Assembly: GCF_000292915.1 (NCBI RefSeq)
Contig: NC_018513.1
Span: 3,100,001-3,164,000 of the forward strand
Source of the DNA: Burkholderia cepacia GG4
GTDB lineage: Bacteria > Pseudomonadota > Gammaproteobacteria > Burkholderiales > Burkholderiaceae
Length of the DNA stretch: 64,000 nt
Reading direction: 5' to 3'
Below the pieces are notes generated by a model, which made no database searches, had not been told where the DNA came from, and worked only from the letters and a program-made list of their open reading frames with translations. Positions 9,439-18,884 of this stretch are shown here, piece by piece. Position numbers and translations under genes: made by a program. Each line of letters begins with the position of its first letter. Within the stretch, counting starts at the first letter, position 1.

Positions 9439-10676
9439 GCGGTCAGCGTGACGCGCGCGAAGCGGCGCTTGCCGACCTGCACGACGAATTCGCCGGCCTC
9501 GACCTTCAGGCCCTTGTCGGACACGGTCGCACCGTCGATCTTCACGCCGCCCTGCTCGATGTTGCGCAGCGCTTCGCTCGTCGACGGCACGAGGCCCGCC
9601 TGCTTCAGCAACTGGCCGATCGCGAGCGGCGCGCCCGCGAGCGTGATCGACGGGATATCGTCCGGCACGCCACCCTTCGCACGGTGGTTGAAGTCCTCCA
9701 GCGCACGCTCGGCATCGGCCTGCGAATGGAAGCGCGCGACGATTTCCTGCGCGAGCAGCACCTTGAAGTCGCGCGGGTTGCGGCCGCCTTCGGCGTCGCG
9801 CTTGAAGCCGGCGATCTCGTCCAGGCTACGGAACGACAATAGCTCGAAGTAACGCCACATCAGCGTGTCCGAGATGCTCATCAGCTTGCCGAACATGTCG
9901 GTCGGCTTCTCGCTGATGCCGACGTAGTTGCCCTTCGACTTCGACATCTTCTCGACGCCGTCGAGGCCTTCGAGCAGCGGCATCGTCAGGATGCACTGCT
10001 GTTCCTGGCCGTACTGCTTCTGCAGTTCACGGCCGACCAGCAGGTTGAACTTCTGGTCGGTGCCGCCGAGCTCGAGATCGGCGTTCAGCGCGACCGAGTC
10101 GTAGCCCTGCATCAGCGGGTACAGGAATTCGTGGATCGAGATCGGCACGCCGCCCTGGAAGCGCTTCGTGAAGTCCTCGCGTTCGAGGATCCGCGCGACC
10201 GTGTAGCGCGACGCGAGCTTGATCATCCCGTCCGCGCCGAGCGGCATCGACCATTCGCTGTTGTAGCGGATCTCGGTCTTGTCGCGGTCGAGCACGAGCG
10301 CGGCCTGTTCGAAGTAGGTCTTCGCGTTCGATTCGATCTGTTCGCGCGTGAGCGGCGGACGCGTCGCATTGCGGCCCGACGGATCGCCGATCAGCGACGT
10401 GAAATCGCCGATCAGGAAGATCACCGTGTGGCCGAGGTCCTGCAGCTGACGCATCTTGTTCAGCACGACCGTATGGCCGATGTGGATGTCGGGCGCGGTC
10501 GGGTCGAGGCCGAGCTTGATGCGAAGCGGCGTGTTCGTGGCCGCGCTGCGCGCGAGCTTCTGCGCGAACTCTTCCTCGATCAGCAGCTCGTCGACGCCGC
10601 GCTTCGTGACGGCGAGCGCATGCCGGACTTCGTCGGTGATCGGGAAAACAGGCTTGGAACTGGGTTCGGTGCTCAT
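9435..10676 (-). CDS. tyrS: tyrosyl-tRNA synthetase
   Basis: Class I aminoacyl-tRNA synthetase. The start is the ATG at 10676 ([17 protein letters not shown]); the longer frame upstream covers non-coding sequence. The HIGH-type motif is [13 protein letters not shown] (about residues 55-67) and the KMSKS loop is [12 protein letters not shown] (about 239-250). A C-terminal S4-like RNA-binding domain covers about residues 350-413 ([14 protein letters not shown]). At 413 aa it belongs to the longer TyrRS subgroup. dtd overlaps its 3' end by four bases. Confidence 0.96.
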   Translation of the reverse strand: MSTEPSSKPVFPITDEVRHALAVTKRGVDELLIEEEFAQKLARSAATNTPLRIKLGLDPTAPDIHIGHTVVLNKMRQLQDLGHTVIFLIGDFTSLIGDPSGRNATRPPLTREQIESNAKTYFEQAALVLDRDKTEIRYNSEWSMPLGADGMIKLASRYTVARILEREDFTKRFQGGVPISIHEFLYPLMQGYDSVALNADLELGGTDQKFNLLVGRELQKQYGQEQQCILTMPLLEGLDGVEKMSKSKGNYVGISEKPTDMFGKLMSISDTLMWRYFELLSFRSLDEIAGFKRDAEGGRNPRDFKVLLAQEIVARFHSQADAERALEDFNHRAKGGVPDDIPSITLAGAPLAIGQLLKQAGLVPSTSEALRNIEQGGVKIDGATVSDKGLKVEAGEFVVQVGKRRFARVTLTA

Positions 10677-10818
10677 CGGTGCCGGGAAGAATGTCGCAAA
10701 GACAGGGATTTTCCCATAACTTGCGCGTGCATCGCTTAACGACGCGTCAGGTTGCGCGGATAATCGGGCGCAAGGCGCGCGGCACCGGCCCGCGCCGCAT
10801 GATCCAGGAGAACCCAAC

Positions 10819-11967
10819 GTGCCGCAACGACATCTGCAACCCGCCCATCCGGCCGACGGCACCTATTTCGGGCTGATGTCGGGAACCAGCATGGACGGCG
10901 TCGACGGCGTCGCCGTGCGTTTCGAAACCGGCCGCGCGCCGGTCGTGCTCGCGGAAGCGTTCGTCGGCTTTGCGCAATCGCTGCGCGACGCGCTGTTCGC
11001 GCTGCAACAGCCCGGTGACGACGAGATCGACCGCGAATCGCTCGCGGCGAACGCGCTCGTCACGCGCTATGCGGTGTGCTGCCACGAATTGCAGCGCACG
11101 GCCGGGCTGTCGCGCGACGAGATCCGCGCGATCGGCGTGCACGGCCAGACGGTGCGCCATCGCCCCGAGCGTGGCTACACGCGCCAGCTCAACAATCCGG
11201 CGCTGCTCGCCGAGCTGACCCAGGTCGACGTGATCGCCGATTTCCGCAGCCGCGATGTCGCCGCCGGCGGCCACGGCGCGCCGCTCGCGCCGGCGTTCCA
11301 TGCGACGGTGTTCGGTGCGCCGGGCGAAACACGCGTCGTCTGCAATCTCGGCGGGATCAGCAACATCACGATCCTGCCGGGCGAAGGCGGCGACGTGCGC
11401 GGCTTCGACTGCGGCCCCGCGAACGCGCTGCTCGACGAATGGGCGACCCGCCATCTGGGCAAGCCGTACGACGACGGCGGCAAGTTCGCCGCGCGCGGCA
11501 CCGTGCACGCGCCGCTGCTCGACGTGCTGCTCGACGAGCCGTATTTCGCCGCGCCGCCGCCGAAAAGCACCGGCCGCGACCTGTTCAATCCCGCATGGCT
11601 CGACGCGAAGCTCGCTGCGTTCGGCCAAGTTGCGCCGGAGGACGTACAGGCGACCCTCACCGCACTGACCGCCGTGTCGGTCGCACGCGAGATCGCCAAA
11701 CACGCATCGGGCTGCAAGGCCGTCTTCGTCTGCGGCGGCGGCGCACGCAACCCGGTGCTGCTCGACGCGCTCCGGCACGCGCTGCACGAGGCCGGCGTGC
11801 CGGCCACCGTCGATACGACGGCCGCGCTCGGCGTGCCGCCGCAGCAGGTCGAGGCGCTCGCGTTCGCGTGGCTCGCCTACCGCTTCACCGCGCGCCAGCC
11901 CGGCAATCTCGCGACGGTCACCGGCGCCGCCGGCAACCGCGTGCTCGGCGCGCTCTATCCGCGCTGA
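10819..11967 (+). CDS. anmK: anhydro-N-acetylmuramic acid kinase
   Basis: Phosphorylates and opens 1,6-anhydro-MurNAc released by cell-wall turnover, giving MurNAc-6-phosphate for recycling. It has the family N-terminus [18 protein letters not shown] (about residues 14-31), [10 protein letters not shown] (about 97) and NLGGISNIT (about 177), followed by [11 protein letters not shown]. The start is a GTG at 10819, preceded by CCAGGAGAACCCAAC, a good ribosome site. It is divergent from tyrS and convergent with erpA, with which it shares a bidirectional terminator. Confidence 0.95.
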   Translation: MPQRHLQPAHPADGTYFGLMSGTSMDGVDGVAVRFETGRAPVVLAEAFVGFAQSLRDALFALQQPGDDEIDRESLAANALVTRYAVCCHELQRTAGLSRDEIRAIGVHGQTVRHRPERGYTRQLNNPALLAELTQVDVIADFRSRDVAAGGHGAPLAPAFHATVFGAPGETRVVCNLGGISNITILPGEGGDVRGFDCGPANALLDEWATRHLGKPYDDGGKFAARGTVHAPLLDVLLDEPYFAAPPPKSTGRDLFNPAWLDAKLAAFGQVAPEDVQATLTALTAVSVAREIAKHASGCKAVFVCGGGARNPVLLDALRHALHEAGVPATVDTTAALGVPPQQVEALAFAWLAYRFTARQPGNLATVTGAAGNRVLGALYPR

Positions 11968-12011
11968 TGCGATGCCCGCCATACGACGGGCGCCGCATCG
12001 CACACGGGCAT

Positions 12012-12040
12012 AAAAAAACGGGGCATGAAGCCCCGTTTTT
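12012..12040. terminator. bidirectional terminator between anmK and erpA
   Basis: A perfect 10-bp stem (AAAACGGGGC with GCCCCGTTTT) around an ATGAA loop has A residues on its left and T residues on its right. It can therefore stop anmK transcripts on the plus strand and erpA transcripts on the minus strand. Confidence 0.9.
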
Positions 12041-12074
12041 CATTCCGGCGAACCGGCGCGAAACTGTCGCGTGC

Positions 12075-12446
12075 TCAGACCGAGAACGACGAACCGCACC
12101 CGCAGGTGGTGGTCGCGTTCGGGTTCTTGATCACGAACTGGGCGCCGTTGAGGTCGTCCTTGTAGTCGATCTCGGCGCCGACCAGGTACTGGTAGCTCAT
12201 CGAGTCGATCAGGAGCTGGACGCCGTTCTTGTTCATCACGGTGTCGTCCTCGTTGACTTCCTCGTCGAACGTGAAGCCATACTGGAAGCCCGAGCAGCCG
12301 CCACCCTGCACGAACACGCGCAGCTTCAGGTCGGGGTTGCCCTCTTCGTCGATCAGTTGCTTGACCTTGTCGGCCGCGGCGTCGGTGAAGACGAACGGCA
12401 GCGGCATATCGGTCGTCGTTGCTGCGGATTCGGTAACAGCGTTCAT
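12075..12446 (-). CDS. erpA: iron-sulfur cluster insertion protein ErpA
   Basis: A-type Fe-S carrier of 123 aa. The three family cysteines are present: one in [10 protein letters not shown] (about residue 51) and two in the C-terminal CGCGSSFSV. The [15 protein letters not shown] start of the HesB-like domain is clear. ErpA delivers [4Fe-4S] clusters, for example to isoprenoid-synthesis enzymes IspG/IspH. The ATG at 12446 gives a short acidic/Thr-rich lead before the domain. A TACAAT hexamer at 12475-12480 (minus) could be its -10 box. Confidence 0.93.
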   Translation of the reverse strand: MNAVTESAATTTDMPLPFVFTDAAADKVKQLIDEEGNPDLKLRVFVQGGGCSGFQYGFTFDEEVNEDDTVMNKNGVQLLIDSMSYQYLVGAEIDYKDDLNGAQFVIKNPNATTTCGCGSSFSV

Positions 12447-12509
12447 TCGAACTCTCCAAAAAGCTTTAGCCGCTATTGTAGGGCCGATCAGAAGATCGTG
12501 CTGAAGTCC

Positions 12510-12539
12510 ATGAAATCAATAGGTTCTTGTCGATTTCAT
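12510..12539. promoter_or_regulatory. inverted repeat upstream of erpA
   Basis: ATGAAATC and GATTTCAT are perfect inverted copies separated by 14 bases, about 65-95 bases upstream of the erpA start and behind its putative -10. This could be a regulator site or part of the leader; I cannot name a protein that binds it. Confidence 0.3.
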
Positions 12540-12600
12540 CAAACGTGCCCGCGCGGGCTGCCGCGGCGGCGGCCGGGGCGCGGGCAAACAAGCGGGCATA

Positions 12601-12633
12601 AAAAAACCGCCAGCATGAGAGCTGGCGGTTTTT
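12601..12633 (-). terminator. terminator of the rplM-rpsI operon
   Basis: A 13-bp perfect stem (AAAAACCGCCAGC with GCTGGCGGTTTTT) around a 6-base loop lies 42 bases after the rpsI stop. Read on the minus strand it ends in a T run. Confidence 0.92.
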
Positions 12634-12675
12634 CCGGCGGACGCCACCCGAAGGCGGCGAGGCCATGAAGCGGAA

Positions 12676-13068
12676 TTAACGCTTCGAGAACTGCTTTGCG
12701 CGGCGTGCCTTGCGCAGACCGACCTTCTTACGCTCGACTTCACGCGCATCGCGCGTGACGAAGCCTGCGCTCGACAGCGACGGCTTGAGCGTCGCATCGT
12801 AGTCGATCAGTGCGCGGGTGATGCCGTGGCGCACTGCGCCTGCCTGACCCGTTTCACCGCCGCCGTTCACGTTCACCTTGATGTCGAACGTCTGGCCGTG
12901 GTTCGTGAGTTCCAGCGGTTGACGCACGATCATCAGCGACGTTTCGCGCGAGAAGTAGTCAGCGATGGGCTTGCCGTTGACGATGATGTCGCCCTTGCCA
13001 GCCTTGATGAAGACACGTGCGACTGCGCTCTTGCGGCGGCCCGTACCGTAGTTCCAGTTACCGATCAT
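12676..13068 (-). CDS. rpsI: 30S ribosomal protein S9
   Basis: 130-aa S9 with the typical N-terminus [20 protein letters not shown] and the basic C-terminal tail [20 protein letters not shown] ending in KR, which reaches the P-site tRNA. It lies 11 bases downstream of rplM in the conserved rplM-rpsI operon. Confidence 0.98.
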   Translation of the reverse strand: MIGNWNYGTGRRKSAVARVFIKAGKGDIIVNGKPIADYFSRETSLMIVRQPLELTNHGQTFDIKVNVNGGGETGQAGAVRHGITRALIDYDATLKPSLSSAGFVTRDAREVERKKVGLRKARRAKQFSKR

Positions 13069-13079
13069 GTGGGCTCCCC

Positions 13080-13508
13080 TTAGATCTCGAGCGCCTTCGG
13101 CTGTTGAGCCGAATGCGGATGCGTCGCTTCTGCGTAGACCTTCAGCTTCTTGATCATCGCGTAGCCGAGCGGGCCCTTCGGCAGCATGCCCTTGACCGCC
13201 TTCTCGAGCGCACGGCCCGGGAAGCGTTCTTGCATCTTGCCGAACGTCGTTTCATAGATACCGCCCGGGTAGCCCGAGTGACGGTAGTACTTCTTGTCGA
13301 GAGTCTTGTTGCCCGTGACCTTCAACTTGCTCGCATTGACGATGATGATGAAATCACCAGTATCGACGTGCGGAGTGAACTCAGGCTTGTGCTTGCCGCG
13401 CAGACGGCGTGCCACTTCGCTGGCAACACGGCCGAGAACCTTATCCGTCGCGTCAATCACGTACCATTCGCGCGTCACCTCATGGGCTTTTGCGGAAAAC
13501 GTCTTCAT
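13080..13508 (-). CDS. rplM: 50S ribosomal protein L13
   Basis: 142-aa L13. The start is the ATG at 13508 ([20 protein letters not shown]); the longer open frame upstream is leader sequence. It has the conserved [32 protein letters not shown] and [13 protein letters not shown]. It is the first gene of the rplM-rpsI operon. A strong promoter at 13630-13659 gives a leader of about 115 nt, in which autogenous control, known for L13 in enterobacteria, could operate. Confidence 0.98.
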   Translation of the reverse strand: MKTFSAKAHEVTREWYVIDATDKVLGRVASEVARRLRGKHKPEFTPHVDTGDFIIIVNASKLKVTGNKTLDKKYYRHSGYPGGIYETTFGKMQERFPGRALEKAVKGMLPKGPLGYAMIKKLKVYAEATHPHSAQQPKALEI

Positions 13509-13629
13509 GATCGATCCAAAAAAAATGCTTTGCCCGATGTGTTCGTCCTGCTTGTCTGTGTGCGCTTCGAGGCGCGGTGCAGGCTCTCCCTGTTCTTTTT
13601 CCGTGGGCATGAATGCGGAAAAGCCCTGA

Positions 13630-13659
13630 ATTATAAAGGAAATACCGGAGCACGGTCAA
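13630..13659 (-). promoter_or_regulatory. sigma70-type promoter of rplM-rpsI
   Basis: On the minus strand TTGACC (13659-13654) and TATAAT (13635-13630) are separated by 18 bases. The predicted start point is near 13623, giving a leader of about 115 nt before the rplM ATG. Confidence 0.75.
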
Positions 13660-13820
13660 AGAGAATCCACGCCCCGTGCCGGCGGCGCCTGAAATGGGCC
13701 AAAATCCGGTCGTGCCCCAACCAGCCAGGCGAACCGAGCGCCCGGTGAGGCACCCATCGACGCGCGGCACGTGACCTTGCCGCGCCAGACCGGTCACATC
13801 CGAAAAAACAACAAACAAGC

Positions 13821-14126
13821 ATGATGAAACAACGACTTACGCCCTTTCTCGCAGCTGCGTTGCTGGCCGCCGCGGCGCCCGCCGTCGCAGCCCGGACCGG
13901 CTGCGAGGCCAAGCTCGACGCCCTCGATGCCCGTATCGCCGACGCCCGGGGCGCCCATGCCGAGGATCGCATTGCCCGCCTACGTGCGGTACGCGAGCGC
14001 GTACGCCACTTCTGCGCGCGCGGCCACGGCCATGCGTCGGGCGCACACGCTCCCGCGCCGGCCGCACATTCGACTGACACGCTGCCAGGCGCGGCATCGC
14101 AACCGGCCGCACGACGGCCCGCGTAA
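13821..14126 (+). CDS. small periplasmic protein, DUF1090-like
   Basis: 101 aa with a Sec signal peptide: MMKQRLTPF, then a hydrophobic Ala/Leu stretch and a likely cut after PAVAA near residue 24. The mature part (GCEAKLDALDARIADAR...RLRAVRERVRHFC) has two cysteines and heptad-like helices, resembling the DUF1090 family of short periplasmic proteins. The C-terminal 30 residues are Ala/Pro/His-rich and low complexity. Function unknown. It lies alone between rplM (divergent) and the sRNA candidate (convergent). Confidence 0.65.
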   Translation: MMKQRLTPFLAAALLAAAAPAVAARTGCEAKLDALDARIADARGAHAEDRIARLRAVRERVRHFCARGHGHASGAHAPAPAAHSTDTLPGAASQPAARRPA

Positions 14127-14185
14127 CCGGCGTCGATACGTGGTGTCGGGGCGCGCAAACTGCGCGCCGATGTTTGCATGGGACG

Positions 14186-14213
14186 AAAAAAAGCCCGAAC
14201 GGCTGGTTCGGGC
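14186..14213 (-). terminator. intrinsic terminator of the sRNA candidate
   Basis: GCCCGAAC and GTTCGGGC form a perfect 8-bp stem around a 5-base loop. On the minus strand it is followed directly by TTTTTTT (14192-14186). Confidence 0.88.
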
Positions 14214-14276
14214 TTAATCCACCTTTGGAGGAGGGTGGAGGAGACATGCGGAGGTTGCCGCAGCGCGACAACCAAT
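14186..14276 (-). ncRNA. predicted small RNA with anti-Shine-Dalgarno loop
   Basis: A free-standing transcription unit with no open reading frame. It has a near-consensus promoter (14284-14312), a predicted start at A14276, and an intrinsic terminator with seven T's at 14186-14213. The predicted 91-nt RNA folds into three hairpins. Hairpin 1 is GUUGUCG/CGGCAAC (14272-14254). Hairpin 2 is UCCACC/GGUGGA (14239-14218) with CUCCUCCAAA in the loop. The third is the terminator. The loop is complementary to AGGAGG ribosome-binding sites, and a second pyrimidine run (CCUCCGC) is unpaired. From memory this matches the description of the 'Betaproteobacteria toxic small RNA' group (anti-SD loop, toxic when cloned), but I could not verify that. 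The promoter-to-terminator logic is seen directly; function is inference. Confidence 0.7.
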
Positions 14277-14283
14277 GAGGCTC

Positions 14284-14312
14284 ATTATACGAACGCGTCG
14301 CTGACTTCACAA
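14284..14312 (-). promoter_or_regulatory. near-consensus sigma70 promoter of the sRNA candidate
   Basis: On the minus strand TTGTGA (14312-14307) and a perfect TATAAT (14289-14284) are separated by exactly 17 bases. An AT-rich stretch lies upstream of the -35. It contains the direct repeat TGCGAAAT (14325-14332 and 14345-14352, 20 bases apart) and the palindrome GCGAAATTTCGC (14346-14357). Confidence 0.8.
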
Positions 14313-14602
14313 GAAAATTTGCATTGCGAAATCGATAACCATAATGCGAAATTTCGCGAACGGCGCAGGAGAAATCTCTTTTCTCTTTGAAATCAAATAA
14401 TTGAGAGAGATGGCCACGGCTGGAAACCCGCTACATCTAGAGTAAAACCCCTAAGGACGGCAGGGAAATCGGCGCTCGGCGCCCCGCCGGGCGCCGCACA
14501 CGCCGGCGCGGCGCGTCCCGTCCTGCAGCGCATCAGCCGACCGTTGCGCAGCGGGCTACAATGCCGGATCGAATCCGAATCAGGCAACGCTGGAGTGCAA
14601 GC
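14313..14602. other. non-coding stretch between the sRNA promoter and the OsmC gene
   Basis: The first part (14313-14410) is AT-rich for this genome and carries the repeats described with the sRNA promoter, plus TTTGAAATCAAA near 14381-14400. The second part (14440-14570) is GC-rich with several short inverted repeats (for example around GGCGCC copies). I see no further gene; it should contain the promoter of the OsmC gene. Confidence 0.5.
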
Positions 14603-15025
14603 ATGGAATGCAAAGTAAGCTGGATGGGTCAGGACGGCATGGCGTTTTCGGCCCAGACCGGAAGCGGGCATCTCGTCGCGATGGACGGCGCGCCGGAAGG
14701 CGGCGGCCACAACCTCGCACCGCGCCCGATGGAAATGGTGCTGGTCGGCACCGGCGGCTGCACCGCGTATGACGTCGTGCTGATCCTGAAGAAGAGCCGC
14801 CAGGAAGTCACCGGCTGCTCGGTCACGCTGAAGGCCGAACGCGCGAGCGAGGATCCGAAGGTGTTCACCAAGGTTCACTTCCACTTCACCGTCACGGGCC
14901 ACAACCTGAACCCGGCCACGGTCGAGCGCGCGATCAACCTGTCGCACGACAAGTATTGCTCCGCGTCGATCATGATCGCGAAGACGGCCGAACTCACGCA
15001 TTCGTTCGACATCGTCGCGGTCTGA
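14603..15025 (+). CDS. OsmC-family protein (YhfA-like)
   Basis: 140 aa starting at the ATG at 14603 (MECKVSWMGQDGMAFSAQTG). It has the OsmC-like core: RPMEMVLVGTGGCTAYDVVL with the first cysteine near residue 52, and YCSASIMI with the second near residue 118. The two cysteines form the thiol-peroxidase pair in Ohr/OsmC enzymes, and here both are kept. The closest subgroup by layout is YhfA, whose substrate is unknown. It stands alone, followed by the rnpB terminator in convergent orientation. Confidence 0.88.
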   Translation: MECKVSWMGQDGMAFSAQTGSGHLVAMDGAPEGGGHNLAPRPMEMVLVGTGGCTAYDVVLILKKSRQEVTGCSVTLKAERASEDPKVFTKVHFHFTVTGHNLNPATVERAINLSHDKYCSASIMIAKTAELTHSFDIVAV

Positions 15026-15045
15026 ACCCGCGGCGGGCCGAGATG

Positions 15046-15083
15046 AAAAAAGGGCCGGCGCTCCTCACGGAGCGCCGGCCCTT
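15046..15083 (-). terminator. terminator of rnpB
   Basis: A 14-bp perfect stem (AGGGCCGGCGCTCC with GGAGCGCCGGCCCT) and a TCAC loop lie just past the rnpB 3' end, with a T run on the minus strand. It could also slow OsmC transcripts coming the other way. Confidence 0.88.
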
Positions 15084-15096
15084 TCGCATTCGAATC

Positions 15097-15508
<412 letters not shown>

Positions 15509-15518
15509 GACGCGCATT

Positions 15519-16397
15519 CTAGCACTGCGCGCCGTCGCGGGCAGTGCGCGAGCGGCGGCCGCTGCGAAAAACGGCCGGATCGTCGTAGAACGCAGGGGCG
15601 ACGTTCGCGTCGCACCAGCCCGGCACGCCGAGCACCGGGAGCGGCGAGAAATCGCGGCTCGTCAGGTCGCGGGTCGCAATTGCGCCGGCAATCCATGCAT
15701 CGACGTGCGCGGCCCGCTGCGCGTCGGGCCACGTGAAATAGTCGTCGCTCACGTCGACGATCCACGTATGCGCGGTGCAGGATTTGTAAGGCACGACCAG
15801 CTTCTCGAGCAGCGCATGGCCGACGAGCCGCGCCTCGCAGCGCACGCCCCATGCGGCGCGCGCCGCCACCAGCAGTTGCTGCCAGTCAAAGCCGCGCAGC
15901 GCGTCGGCGAGCGCGCGGTCGGCCGTCACGACGAGCGCGGCGTTCTCGTCGAACAGCGTGAGCGCATCGCGCAGCGTGCCGCGCACCGGCCCGACGCCGC
16001 CCGCTGCGTCGATCGCCGCGGCCTGGCGTGCGTTCAGCGCGGCCTTGGTGCGCGGATACGCGAACCAGACGAGCGCATTGAAGAAGTCGTGGAGATTGTG
16101 GCGGGTCGGGACGCCGCCGGTGTCAGCGATATGGGTTTCGTACGCGACGCCGGGCGGCAGCTCGGCCTGCGGCACGAAGCGCAAGGGCCGGCCGCGGCCG
16201 CTGACGCGAGCGCCGTCGCGCAGCGCGCCGTTCAATGCATCGAGCAGCGCGGCCTCGCCCGCGAGCGCGGCCGCCTGCAGCGTGCGACCCAGCTCGGCGT
16301 AATGCGCGAGCCACGGCGCGGACCAGTCGATCCGCGCGAACGCCGCCGCACCGCCGCCGGCCGTCTGGCCGGCCGCGCGCGGCGGCGTGCCGGTCAC
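15519..16397 (-). CDS. DUF3025 domain-containing protein
   Basis: About 292 aa. I place the start at a GTG at 16397, which overlaps the pyrC stop (GTGA) and gives a protein beginning shortly before [18 protein letters not shown]; the frame is open further upstream but only inside pyrC. The DUF3025 core is clear: [40 protein letters not shown], and a C-terminal DARNP-like region ([12 protein letters not shown]). No known function. Translational coupling to pyrC is common for this family in Betaproteobacteria. Confidence 0.82.
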   Translation of the reverse strand: MTGTPPRAAGQTAGGGAAAFARIDWSAPWLAHYAELGRTLQAAALAGEAALLDALNGALRDGARVSGRGRPLRFVPQAELPPGVAYETHIADTGGVPTRHNLHDFFNALVWFAYPRTKAALNARQAAAIDAAGGVGPVRGTLRDALTLFDENAALVVTADRALADALRGFDWQQLLVAARAAWGVRCEARLVGHALLEKLVVPYKSCTAHTWIVDVSDDYFTWPDAQRAAHVDAWIAGAIATRDLTSRDFSPLPVLGVPGWCDANVAPAFYDDPAVFRSGRRSRTARDGAQC

Positions 16398-17458
16398 GCG
16401 AACTTCCAGCCGATCGTCTCGCCGGCGCGCAGCGGCACGACCGGCGTATCGCCCGCGAAGACCTCGCGCGGCAGTTCCCATGTCTCGCGGCGCAGCGTGA
16501 CCGTCTCGGTGCTGTGCGGCAGCCCGTAGAAATCGGCGCCGAAGCGGCTCGCGAAATTTTCCAGCTTGTCGAGCGCGCCGGCCTGGTCGAACGCCTCCGC
16601 ATACAGCTCGAGCGCGTGCAGCGCCGTGTAGCAGCCCGCGCAGCCACACGCGGTTTCCTTCGCGTCGCGCGCGTGCGGCGCGCTGTCGGTACCGAGGAAG
16701 AAGCGCGGGTTGCCCGACGTCGCGGCCTCGACGAGCGCGACACGGTGCGTTTCGCGCTTCAGCACGGGCAGGCAGTAGTAATGCGGGCGAATCCCGCCGA
16801 CGAACAGCGCGTTGCGGCTGTACAGCAGGTGCTGCGGGGTGATCGTCGCGCCGAGCAGGCCCGGCGCCGCGTCGGCGTCGCGCACGTAGTCGGCCGCGTC
16901 CTTCGTCGTGATGTGCTCGAACACGACCTTCAGGCCCGGGAAATCGCGGCGCAGCGGCGTCATCACGCGGTCGATGAACACCTTCTCGCGATCGAACACG
17001 TCGATCGACGGATCAGTCGCCTCGCCGTGCACGAGCAGCGGCATGCCGGTTTCCTGCATCGTCTCGAGCGTCTTCGCGCACTTCGCGAGATCGCTGACGC
17101 CGTGGTCGGAGTTCGTGGTCGCGCCGGCCGGATACAGCTTCACGCCGTGCACGAAGCCGCTGTCGCGCGCGCGACGGATCTCGTCAGGCGACGTGTTGTC
17201 GGTCAGGTACAGCGTCATCAGCGGCTCGAACGTCATCCCGGCCGGCAGCGCGGCGAGGATCCGCTCGCGATAGGCCTGCGCGTGCGCAGTGGTCGTCACC
17301 GGCGGCTTCAGGTTCGGCATGACGATCGCGCGGGCGAACTGGCGCGCGGTGTGCGGCAGCACGGCGGCCAGCATGTCGCCGTCGCGCAGGTGCAGGTGCA
17401 GGTCGTCGGGACGGGCGAGCGTGAGCGTCGCCGGAGAGGAAGCGTTCGAGGCAGTCAT
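16394..17458 (-). CDS. pyrC: dihydroorotase, class II
   Basis: Third step of pyrimidine synthesis: N-carbamoyl-aspartate to dihydroorotate. The start is the ATG at 17458 (354 aa). Zinc ligands are in [12 protein letters not shown] (about residues 17-28). The carboxylated lysine is in [15 protein letters not shown] (about 108), with further histidines in LVHGE, FEHITT and the C-terminal GTDSAPH. This is the short dimeric E. coli-type enzyme. It is followed by the overlapping DUF3025 gene. Confidence 0.95.
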   Translation of the reverse strand: MTASNASSPATLTLARPDDLHLHLRDGDMLAAVLPHTARQFARAIVMPNLKPPVTTTAHAQAYRERILAALPAGMTFEPLMTLYLTDNTSPDEIRRARDSGFVHGVKLYPAGATTNSDHGVSDLAKCAKTLETMQETGMPLLVHGEATDPSIDVFDREKVFIDRVMTPLRRDFPGLKVVFEHITTKDAADYVRDADAAPGLLGATITPQHLLYSRNALFVGGIRPHYYCLPVLKRETHRVALVEAATSGNPRFFLGTDSAPHARDAKETACGCAGCYTALHALELYAEAFDQAGALDKLENFASRFGADFYGLPHSTETVTLRRETWELPREVFAGDTPVVPLRAGETIGWKFA

Positions 17459-17679
17459 AGGAGGCGTCGTGAGGAACGGGCTGGTCAGCGGCGAAATCGG
17501 CGGGATCGACGGGGCCGGAACACGCGTGCGCGGGCCGAATGACGGCAAACCGCAACACGAGGCCTTCGGTCAGCGGAATCCGCTTTTTACCGCTCAAGGC
17601 TCGGTGATATGCTAGAACCCGCATTGTACCGGGGTTCACCCGGTTCGTTACCCTGCTTCAGCCTCCCGCCCCAAGTAAA

Positions 17680-18594
17680 ATGTGCCAACTGCTAGGAATG
17701 AACTGCGCCGCGCCGACGGACGTCACATTCTCCTTCACAGGTTTCGCGGCCCGGGGCGGCCTCACGGATCACCATGCCGACGGCTGGGGGATCGCGTTCT
17801 TCGAGGACAAGGCCTGCCGCCTGTTCATCGACCAGCAGGCCTCGGCCACGTCGCCGATCGCCGAAATGGTGAAGCGCTACCCGATCAAGTCCAAGAACAC
17901 GATCGCGCACATCCGCAAGGCCACGCAGGGTCACATCCTGCTCGAGAACAGCCACCCGTTCATGCGCGAGCTGTGGGGGCGGCACTGGATCTTCGCGCAT
18001 AACGGCGATCTGCAGGACTACGAACCCGACCTCGACGGCAGCGTCTACCACCCGGTCGGCACGACCGACAGCGAGAAGGCGTTCTGCGTGCTGATGCAGG
18101 GGCTGCGCGAAGCGTTCCCCGGCGCGCAGCCGCCGTTGCCGGAGCTGTTCGAGCGCGTCGGCGAGCTGACGCGCGGCATCACCGATCACGGCGTGTTCAA
18201 CTTCCTGATGTCGAACGGCCAGGCGCTCTTCGCGCACTGCTCGACGCGGCTGCACTACCTCGTGCGGCGCTGGCCGTTCTCGACCGCGCATCTGGTCGAT
18301 GAAGACCTGTCGATCGACTTCGCGAAATACACGACGCCCGAGGACCGCGTCGCGGTGATCGCCACGCAGCCGCTCACCGACAACGAGGTCTGGACTTCGT
18401 TCGAACCGGGCGAGCTGATCATGTTCCAGTGCGGCGACGTCGCCGCGCGGATGCAGATTCCGGTGCCCGAACGCGTGCTCGAGAAGCTGCGCAACCCGGC
18501 GCTCGACGCATCGGCGTCCGCGCCCTGCGGTGCGCGTCGCGAGGCGCTTGCGGCCGGCGCCGCGGACGACGCCGACGACCCGATCGATTTCTGA
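17680..18594 (+). CDS. class II glutamine amidotransferase (YafJ-type)
   Basis: 304 aa beginning MCQLLGMN, so Cys2 becomes the N-terminal nucleophile after Met removal. It has the glutaminase motifs HHADGWGIAFF, IAHIRKATQG and WIFAHNGDLQD. There is no second synthase domain, which fits the YafJ/EgtC-like group whose acceptor is usually unknown. It lies alone; 221 bases with the pyrC promoter region precede it. The C-terminal 30 residues are variable. I cannot say what amine acceptor it uses. Confidence 0.88.
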   Translation: MCQLLGMNCAAPTDVTFSFTGFAARGGLTDHHADGWGIAFFEDKACRLFIDQQASATSPIAEMVKRYPIKSKNTIAHIRKATQGHILLENSHPFMRELWGRHWIFAHNGDLQDYEPDLDGSVYHPVGTTDSEKAFCVLMQGLREAFPGAQPPLPELFERVGELTRGITDHGVFNFLMSNGQALFAHCSTRLHYLVRRWPFSTAHLVDEDLSIDFAKYTTPEDRVAVIATQPLTDNEVWTSFEPGELIMFQCGDVAARMQIPVPERVLEKLRNPALDASASAPCGARREALAAGAADDADDPIDF

Positions 18595-18775
18595 GCCCCG
18601 CGCGCTCGCGCCCTTCCCCGCTCCTTTTCCCGTCGCCACACGACGGAACCGTTGACGGTCGCGCCCGATCGCCGTGCGCTGCATCCGGCGTCGTGCGAAC
18701 GGCTGGTACCTGCGTTCCCAGCTCGACCCGACGGCCCCCGGCGACCCGGTCGCCCCGCCCACCATCGGCGGCGCA

Positions 18776-18803
18776 GCGGGCGACGGGCAGCGGGCGACGG
18801 GCA
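18776..18803. repeat. two tandem copies of a 14-bp unit
   Basis: GCGGGCGACGGGCA occurs twice without a gap, in the otherwise empty 290 bases between the amidotransferase gene and gltL. It is a minor tandem duplication with no visible function. Confidence 0.6.
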
Positions 18804-18810
18804 GCCGGCG

Positions 18811-18844
18811 AAAAAAAACCGCCCGGTGTTCAACCAGGCGGTTT
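18811..18844 (-). terminator. terminator of gltIJKL
   Basis: AAACCGCC and GGCGGTTT pair around a 13-base loop. On the minus strand the stem is followed by a run of eight T's. It lies 41 bases past the gltL stop. Confidence 0.88.
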
Positions 18845-18884
18845 ATTCATCAGCGTGCATGCAGCGCAGGCGCTGCACGAACGC

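Noticed and set aside
14178..14390. 70-codon open frame across the sRNA candidate
   Set aside because: It runs through the terminator and the promoter of the sRNA on the other strand, has no ribosome site, and its sequence resembles no protein I know.
18776..18803. tandem 14-bp repeat as a phase-variation tract
   Set aside because: Only two copies, not in a coding or promoter position, so slippage control is unlikely.
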